Origin: Candidatus Bathyarchaeota archaeon | GTDB lineage: Archaea > Thermoproteota > Bathyarchaeia > Bathyarchaeales > Bathycorpusculaceae | Length of the DNA: 9,865 nucleotides | Reading direction: 5' to 3' | Assembly (NCBI GenBank): GCA_003601875.1 | Contig: PIYF01000016.1 | Location: 1-9,865, forward strand | In this document: positions 5,653 through 9,865 of the stretch, one piece after another | Layout of the letters: each line of letters begins with the position of its first letter | Numbering within the stretch: the first letter of the stretch is position 1 | Notes under the pieces: generated by a model | Told to the model about the DNA's origin: nothing | What the model saw: the letters and a program-made list of their open reading frames with translations, nothing else | The model's database searches: none | Program-made: the position numbers and the translations under genes

Positions 5653-6801
5653 TTAAACCTCCCTCTGTTTTGTTAATTGAACTGCTTTCTTAGCTGCTTC
5701 CTCCATGCTTTCCAAGACGTGTATGCCTGCCTTTGTGAGAATTTGTTTTCCTTCTTCCTCGTTTGTTCCAACAAGTCTTATAACCATGGGTTTTATCACT
5801 CCAACTTTTTCTCTAGCTTTTAAAATTCCCCTTGCAACTTCATCACATCTTGTTATTCCGCCTAAAATGTTTATGAACAATGTTTTAACGTTGGGATCTA
5901 ATAGAACTATTTTGAGGGCTGCTGCTATTTTTTCGGAGGATGCTCCACCTCCAACATCTAGAAAGTCTGCTGGTTCCCCCCCATAATATTTGATTGTGTC
6001 AAGGGTTGCCATAACTAATCCGGCTCCGTTGCCTATTACACCTATATTTCCGTTTAACTTAACGTAGGCTAAGCCGTTTTTAATTGCCTCAACTTCTTGA
6101 GGTGTTAATTCACTTTCTCCTTCTAACATTCGTTTTTTGAAGTTTTGATGGCGGAATAAAGCATTATCATCAATTATTATACGGGCATCTGCAGCTTTGA
6201 ATTCTCCGTCCATCGTTTCTACGAGGGGGTTCATTTCTATAAGTTCTGCATCGTAATCCATGCCAGCTTTATATAAACCTAAAAATATTCGTTCAAGCTT
6301 TGTTAATTGTCCATCTTTATATCCCATCTTTTTCGCAATTTGGCGTGCATGAAAAGAGTGGAAACCTCTTTGAGGATTTATATAAAATTTTATAATTTTT
6401 TCTGGAGCTTTTTCAGCTACTTCCTCTATTTCCATTCCACCAACAGATGAGGCAACTGCCACGTAAGTTTTATGAAGCCTATCTGTTGTAACACCGAAGT
6501 AAAGTTCTCTCTTTATGTTTATTTTTTCTTCAATCCAGACTTTGCGGACCGGTAAACCCTTTATTTTTGATGAAAACAATTTTTCAGCTTTTTCTTCAAC
6601 TTCAGAGACAGAGACAGCGGAGAGTATTCCGCCAGCTTTTCCTCTTCCAGCAACTAAAACTTGTGCTTTAACCATGAAGGGGGGTTTTAATCTGCTTGCT
6701 ATTTCACAAGCTTCTTTCGAGTTTTCTGCTAATCCACCATTCGGCGTTGGAACACCATAATTTGCAAGTATTTTTTTAGCTTCGTATTCAAAAAGTTTCA
6801 T
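5653..6801 (-). CDS. sucC: Succinyl-CoA synthetase, beta subunit
   Basis: Beta subunit carrying the ATP-grasp nucleotide site of succinyl-CoA ligase. It has 382 residues, close to the usual bacterial and archaeal length. The ATP-grasp domain starts MKLFEYEAKKILANYGVPTP; VKAQVLVAGRGKAGGI (44-59) is the nucleotide-binding part, and N191 in EMNPLV and D205 in AADARI match the magnesium ligands. The C-terminal domain has GVIGNGAGLVMATLDTIKYY (254-273), DVGGGASSEK, and NILGGITRCDE facing the alpha subunit. ATG start at 6801 with AAGGT at 6812-6816, inside the end of the upstream regulator gene, seven bases away. ATP versus GTP preference cannot be decided from sequence by eye. Confidence 0.96.
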   Translation of the reverse strand: MKLFEYEAKKILANYGVPTPNGGLAENSKEACEIASRLKPPFMVKAQVLVAGRGKAGGILSAVSVSEVEEKAEKLFSSKIKGLPVRKVWIEEKINIKRELYFGVTTDRLHKTYVAVASSVGGMEIEEVAEKAPEKIIKFYINPQRGFHSFHARQIAKKMGYKDGQLTKLERIFLGLYKAGMDYDAELIEMNPLVETMDGEFKAADARIIIDDNALFRHQNFKKRMLEGESELTPQEVEAIKNGLAYVKLNGNIGVIGNGAGLVMATLDTIKYYGGEPADFLDVGGGASSEKIAAALKIVLLDPNVKTLFINILGGITRCDEVARGILKAREKVGVIKPMVIRLVGTNEEEGKQILTKAGIHVLESMEEAAKKAVQLTKQREV

Positions 6802-6808
6802 CTCGAAT

Positions 6809-7312
6809 CTACCTTATCGTTTCAATAGCAACATATGATTTGGTTTCTTGTATGCCTTCAATGGTTGAGAGTTCTTTTAAGGCTTCATCAAGATTTTCTT
6901 CCTCAACGGTTAAGATGGCGTCAACATCGCCAGCCACCCTAAAGGCTCTCTGAATTTTCAGTTTTCTTATCTTTTCGTATGCCTCATTTCTTTTTGTAGG
7001 TGACACTTTAATGAATATGAAAGCTGGAGCTATGGAAATTCCAAGAGCCTTTAATCCCTTGTCTGTTACATCGATGAATCCTCTTCCCGTTTTTATATAC
7101 CCAAGTTCTCTAAGTCTCCTTAAATGAATGTTTAAGGCTTGTCTACTTATTCCCATTTTTTTTGCAAGTTCGTTTTGCTTTAACTTTAAAGTGTAAGTGG
7201 TTGAAGGGACGCCTTCTTCATAAAGCGTTTTTAACAGTTTAATGGAGCGTTTTGTTAGTTCAACTTCCAATTTCTCATTCTCCTGACATTTTAACTTTAC
7301 ATTTGTATTCAT
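6809..7312 (-). CDS. Lrp/AsnC-like transcriptional regulator of sucCD
   Basis: A 167-residue DNA-binding regulator with two parts. A winged helix-turn-helix spans about 20-90; LKQNELAKKMGISRQALNIH is the HTH, followed by the wing RGFIDVTDKG. A RAM-type ligand-binding domain occupies about 93-167, recognisable from AFIFIKVSPTKRNEAYEKI, RVAGDVDAILTVEEENL and a C-terminal SYVAIETIR strand. The N-terminal 20 residues are longer than in typical Lrp proteins; only one Met is available there, so ATG at 7312 is used. The leader is short with no clear ribosome binding site. It is first in the operon with sucC and sucD, so it probably controls them and itself. The ligand, perhaps an amino acid or a TCA intermediate, is unknown. 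Confidence 0.88.
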   Translation of the reverse strand: MNTNVKLKCQENEKLEVELTKRSIKLLKTLYEEGVPSTTYTLKLKQNELAKKMGISRQALNIHLRRLRELGYIKTGRGFIDVTDKGLKALGISIAPAFIFIKVSPTKRNEAYEKIRKLKIQRAFRVAGDVDAILTVEEENLDEALKELSTIEGIQETKSYVAIETIR

Positions 7313-7319
7313 TATTTAA

Positions 7320-7336
7320 ACATTTAGCAAAAATGT
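7320..7336. promoter_or_regulatory. Candidate operator of the sucCD-linked regulator
   Basis: The inverted repeat ACATTT-AGCAA-AAATGT has perfect 6-base arms around a 5-base spacer. It covers the predicted start site of the regulator-sucC-sucD transcript (near 7323). Another ACATTT lies 21 bases away at 7299-7304, two helical turns. Size and position fit an Lrp-type autorepression site; binding itself is inferred. Confidence 0.4.
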
Positions 7337-7345
7337 GAAGTAAAC

Positions 7346-7363
7346 TTATATTTGTTTATATTT
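7346..7363 (-). promoter_or_regulatory. Tandem TATA-like elements of the regulator-sucCD operon
   Basis: The minus strand carries AAATATAA twice (rc of 7346-7353 and 7356-7363), exactly ten bases apart. The proximal copy predicts a start near 7323 with a leader of about ten bases; the distal one predicts a start near 7333. Confidence 0.45.
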
Positions 7364-7398
7364 TTCAAAAATGGAGGATAGAACTTAAAACCGTAACG

Positions 7399-7409
7399 TA
7401 TTTATTTAT
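7399..7409 (+). promoter_or_regulatory. Candidate TATA box of alba
   Basis: TATTTATTTAT predicts a start near 7430 and a leader of about 35 bases with GAGGAG (7447-7452) ahead of the alba ATG. A second AT-rich box, CTTAAAAC (7384-7391), is a weaker option. Confidence 0.35.
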
Positions 7410-7465
7410 CAATAAAATCGTTATGAAGCCGTAAAGAATAGAAAAAGAGGAGCGAGGCGGTACAA

Positions 7466-7744
7466 ATGTCTGAAACAAATTCAGTGTTGATCGGGAGAAA
7501 GCCAGTAATGAACTATGTGCTGGCTTGCATAACCCTCTTTCACGGCGGAGCAAAAGAGGTAAGTGTGAAAGCGAGAGGAAGAGCCATCAGCCGTGCTGTT
7601 GACGTCGTTGAAGTCGTGAGACGTCGGTTCCTACCAGACGTGAAGATAAAGAAAGTAGGTATTGGAACAGAGCAGGTGGCACCCAGAGAAGAGGGTGGCA
7701 CGCCCACCAACGTCAGCACAATCGAGATAACGCTGGAACGTTAA
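7466..7744 (+). CDS. albA: DNA/RNA-binding chromatin protein Alba
   Basis: Abundant archaeal nucleoid protein that coats and bridges DNA as dimers and also binds RNA. The 92-residue length is standard. The family core is obvious: [20 protein letters not shown] (6-25), then [20 protein letters not shown] (32-51), RRRFLPDV and the closing STIEITLE. F55 matches the dimer-dimer contact phenylalanine (F60) of Sulfolobus Sso10b. The residue matching acetylated K16 of Sso10b is R11, and K17 is K12. The gene is visibly richer in G and C than its neighbours (35 of 60 bases at 7681-7740), as expected if codons are tuned for high expression. It diverges from the sucCD regulator, with 153 bases between them. 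Confidence 0.97.
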   Translation: MSETNSVLIGRKPVMNYVLACITLFHGGAKEVSVKARGRAISRAVDVVEVVRRRFLPDVKIKKVGIGTEQVAPREEGGTPTNVSTIEITLER

Positions 7745-7775
7745 AGTTAAAACCTTAAAATCAAAGCTCCGCCGC

Positions 7776-7796
7776 CCCTCCTTTATTTGTGGAGGG
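7776..7796 (+). promoter_or_regulatory. Hairpin that can mask the KH-gene ribosome binding site
   Basis: CCCTCC (7776-7781) pairs perfectly with GGAGGG (7791-7796) across a 9-base loop. GGAGGG is the ribosome binding site of the GTG start at 7807, ten bases on. No T-run follows, so it does not resemble a simple terminator. A TATA-like TTAAAA at 7755-7760 would start RNA near 7783 and omit the left arm, so masking would apply mainly to read-through RNA from alba. Confidence 0.5.
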
Positions 7797-7806
7797 TAAC
7801 TTCTAA

Positions 7807-8316
7807 GTGAAAACTGTACTCTGTAATTTCTGCTTGAAAACAGGGATGCTTTGTCCGAAATGTCAAGCTAAGGTTGATTCTGGCGAAGTCACCGAACTGG
7901 ATTTAAAAATTGCACGTTTCCTTTTGTCTTTAGAAGAAAAATATCCCTCCCTTCAGAATGTTTATTTTCATAAAGCCCTAGATACGGATAACACTTTGGC
8001 AATAATAGTTGGTAAAGGAGATGTTCCACGTCTTTTAAGTTACGGTGGAAAGATAATTAAGGCTCTTGCAAAGAAAACTGGAAAAAATATTCGTGTTTTA
8101 GAAAACGGTGTTGATGATAGAAAATTTCTTGAGGATTTGTTTGCTCCTTTAAGCATAGTTACAATAAACACTATTTGGTTGCCTGATGGAACAACTGAGA
8201 CCAGAGTTATTTTAAGGGGGAGAAGAGGGAGAAGGGTTCCTTTTAATCTTAAAGCTTTAAAGGATATAGCTCGTAAAGTTCGAAATATAACACTTCGTGT
8301 AGAGTTTGCAGATTAA
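7807..8316 (+). CDS. Zinc-finger and KH-like RNA-binding protein
   Basis: I recognise domains but not a named gene. The 169-residue protein opens with a four-cysteine zinc finger, C6-x2-C9 and C16-x2-C19 (LCNFCLKTGMLCPKCQAK). A helical segment (about 30-48) and a KH-like module (about 50-102) follow; GKIIKALAKKTGKNIRVLE (81-99) resembles the core helix and strand of a KH fold. The signature GxxG loop is degenerate: its place is taken by SYGG (78-81). The C-terminus (about 114-169) forms another predicted strand-rich segment with the basic loop RGRRGRRVPF. The start is GTG after GGAGGG. It lies 16 bases before aspS and is probably co-transcribed with it, suggesting a role in RNA metabolism or translation. 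Confidence 0.8.
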   Translation: MKTVLCNFCLKTGMLCPKCQAKVDSGEVTELDLKIARFLLSLEEKYPSLQNVYFHKALDTDNTLAIIVGKGDVPRLLSYGGKIIKALAKKTGKNIRVLENGVDDRKFLEDLFAPLSIVTINTIWLPDGTTETRVILRGRRGRRVPFNLKALKDIARKVRNITLRVEFAD

Positions 8317-8332
8317 ATTGAGTGTGAAAACC

Positions 8333-9652
8333 ATGCATTTAGATTCAATAGGTGATTGGCAGAGAACTCATTATTCCGTTGAAGTTAAACCTGAACTTGA
8401 AGGTCAAGAAGTAACCCTTTTTGGCTGGGTTCAAGAAATAAGGGATTTAGGTGGAATACGATTCGTAATTTTGCAGGATAGGGAAGGAACGGTTCAGATA
8501 ACTCTTCCTAAAAAGAAAGTAAGCAGCGAAGTGCTATCGAAATCTAACCTTATACAAAAAAGGTTCAGCGTAGCGGTAAAAGGAATTGTGAAAAAAACTG
8601 AAATAACGCCCCGAGGGGTCGAAGTAATACCGAAGGAGATAAAAATCTTAAGCACGGCAGCCAAACTTTTACCCTTAGATATAACGGGAAAAACACCAGC
8701 ACATATAGACGCCAGACTTAACGCTAGAGCTTTAGACCTATGTAGAAAAGAAAGTATAGCCATATTCAAAGTTCAACATGTTGCTGTGCAGGCAATTAGA
8801 GAATTTCTATTTGAAAAAGGCTTCATAGAAGTTCACACTCCAAGAATAATTGCATCAGCAACTGAAGGGGGAGCAGCTCTTTTTCCTGTAAAATACTTCG
8901 ATAAAAAGGCGTTTCTAGCTCAAAGTCCCCAATTATACAAGGAGGAGCTCGTCATGAGCTTTGAAAAAGTTTTTGAGATAGGCCCGTTCTTTAGAGCTGA
9001 AGAATCTCACACTAGGAGACATTTAAGCGAATTTGTCTCAATAGATATTGAACAAGCCTTCGCTTCAGCTGAAGACGTTATGAAACTTCTTGAAAACCTT
9101 ATGCAACATGTATGTAAAGTCGTTAATGAGAAATGTGAGAAGGAGTTAACCACTCTTAAACATGAAGTTGAAATTCCAAAACTTCCTTTCAAACGCTTAA
9201 CCTACAACGATGTTCTTAAAGAACTTGAAAAGGAAAAAATTGAAATTCCATGGGGAGAAGACATACCAACTCCAGCCTTCAGAACTATCGGTAAAAAACA
9301 TCCATACTTCTATTTCATAATTGATTGGCCAACCCATTCAAAGGCTTTTTACATAAAACCGAAAGATGAAAAACCGGAAATCTGTGAAGGCTTCGATTTA
9401 ATGTGGAGCTGGATAGAATTAGCTTCCGGAGGAACGAGGATAGCTGATAAAGAACTCCTAAAGAAACGTTTAAAGGAAAAAGGGTTAAACCCTGAATCCT
9501 TCAAACATCATTTACAAGCTTTTGATTATGGAATGCCTCCTCATGCGGGATGGGCAATAGGATTGGAAAGGTTAACTATGATGCTTACTGGCAAGAAGAA
9601 TATAAGGGAAGTCACCCTTTTCCCAAGAGACAAATTCAGATTAACACCATAA
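8333..9652 (+). CDS. aspS: Aspartyl-tRNA synthetase, archaeal type
   Basis: Class IIb synthetase that charges tRNA(Asp), and in many archaea also tRNA(Asn), with aspartate. From the ATG at 8333 it has 439 residues. An N-terminal OB-fold anticodon-binding domain (about 10-108; GWVQEIRDLGGIRFV) precedes the catalytic domain. That contains motif 1 (FEKGFIEVHTPRI, 160-172), the aspartate-site QSPQLYKEE, motif 2 (FRAEESHTRRHLSEF, 220-234) with R221, and motif 3 (GWAIGLERLTM, 406-416). The bacterial GAD insertion is absent. The frame is open back to a TTG at 8306, but that would overlap the upstream gene and has no ribosome binding site. Q34 and P93 sit at the two positions thought to set tRNA discrimination and point to a non-discriminating enzyme. 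Confidence 0.96.
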   Translation: MHLDSIGDWQRTHYSVEVKPELEGQEVTLFGWVQEIRDLGGIRFVILQDREGTVQITLPKKKVSSEVLSKSNLIQKRFSVAVKGIVKKTEITPRGVEVIPKEIKILSTAAKLLPLDITGKTPAHIDARLNARALDLCRKESIAIFKVQHVAVQAIREFLFEKGFIEVHTPRIIASATEGGAALFPVKYFDKKAFLAQSPQLYKEELVMSFEKVFEIGPFFRAEESHTRRHLSEFVSIDIEQAFASAEDVMKLLENLMQHVCKVVNEKCEKELTTLKHEVEIPKLPFKRLTYNDVLKELEKEKIEIPWGEDIPTPAFRTIGKKHPYFYFIIDWPTHSKAFYIKPKDEKPEICEGFDLMWSWIELASGGTRIADKELLKKRLKEKGLNPESFKHHLQAFDYGMPPHAGWAIGLERLTMMLTGKKNIREVTLFPRDKFRLTP

Positions 9653-9654
9653 CC

Positions 9655-9668
9655 TTATTTTCACTTTT
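9655..9668 (+). terminator. T-rich terminator after aspS
   Basis: TTATTTTCACTTTT starts three bases after the aspS stop with no hairpin, as in other archaeal U-tract terminators. Confidence 0.4.
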
Positions 9669-9773
9669 AGCCATTAAAAAGCCCAAAAACTGATTGAAGC
9701 AGACTTGAGATGTTGCATATACAATGATAACTACTGTTTAGGAAGCGGAAATTATAGGGTAAATTCCCATTTG

Positions 9774-9817
9774 CACAAAAAACTGGAGATTTCTCCCGCA
9801 AACCCCCATTTTTTGTG
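9774..9817. repeat. Nested inverted repeat
   Basis: CACAAAAAA (9774-9782) is perfectly complementary to TTTTTTGTG (9809-9817). The 26 bases enclosed contain a second pair, GGAGA-TT-TCTCC (9785-9796). It could be an RNA structure, a bidirectional terminator with a T-run at its end, or part of a dispersed element. Confidence 0.5.
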
Positions 9818-9865
9818 GAACGTTCACACGATTCTATAAACTTTATGGAAAGGCGTTTTTCAGAA

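Larger units (their letters stand above)
9653..9865. other. Right-edge intergenic tail without a confident gene
   Basis: No start-bearing gene is seen in these 213 bases. On the minus strand a frame is open from the right edge to a TAA at 9667-9669 (65 codons, rich in Ser, Asn, Cys and Phe). On the plus strand a 34-codon frame opens after 9762 and runs off the edge. Neither resembles a known protein. Nested inverted repeats occupy 9774-9817. Confidence 0.5.

Noticed and set aside
8306..8332. Upstream TTG start for aspS
   Set aside because: It would overlap the KH-like gene and has no ribosome binding site; the ATG at 8333 gives the usual N-terminus just before the conserved RTHYS.
9685..9735. 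Possible box C/D sRNA after aspS (CTGA and TGATAA-like boxes)
   Set aside because: The boxes are in the wrong order and the C box is a poor match.
9670..9864. 65-codon open frame on the minus strand from the right edge
   Set aside because: It has no start in the window, an odd Ser/Asn/Cys/Phe-rich composition and no known motif; not called as a gene, though a gene end cannot be excluded.

Overview
The window is a compact, AT-rich stretch of archaeal chromosome carrying informational genes. Archaeal/eukaryotic-type ribosomal proteins (L7Ae, S28e, L24e, L40e), TFB, Gar1, Alba and an archaeal-type AspRS leave no doubt about the domain. The Crenarchaeota-like Alba and the overall gene mix suggest a TACK-group lineage, possibly Bathyarchaeia; that placement is inference. 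Five of the 16 genes appear to start at TTG or GTG, several stops and starts overlap by 4 bases, and AT-rich boxes 25-60 bases upstream of most transcription units look like TATA elements.

Layout. 1-130: gene-free, with a U-rich terminator for the ndk operon (minus strand) and two small palindromes. 131-1426 (minus): rpl7ae-rps28e-rpl24e-ndk, a widely conserved archaeal cluster; infB, often next, is not in the window. 1427-1723: a 297-base divergent promoter region. 1724-2955 (plus): gar1 and tfb, overlapping by ATGA. 3029-3463 (plus): an unrecognised zinc-ribbon plus coiled-coil protein. 3476-3871 (minus): an unrecognised small helical protein, divergent from a DUF116 cysteine-rich protein at 3946-4560 (plus). 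4563-4724 (minus): rpl40e, only 53 codons. 4778-7312 (minus): an Lrp/AsnC-like regulator followed by sucC and sucD, both subunits of succinyl-CoA synthetase. 7466-9652 (plus): alba, a zinc-finger/KH-like protein and aspS. 9653-9865: gene-poor tail with nested inverted repeats.

How it fits together. Most genes serve ribosome assembly and RNA modification (L7Ae, Gar1, L24e, S28e, L40e), transcription initiation (TFB), chromatin (Alba) and aminoacylation (AspRS). The metabolic island is sucCD, headed by its probable own regulator, which has a candidate operator over its start site. No mobile element, CRISPR array, tRNA or rRNA was found. The most informative leads are the regulator-sucCD unit, AspRS residues that predict a non-discriminating enzyme, a hairpin that can mask the ribosome binding site of the KH-like gene, and two uncharacterised small proteins.
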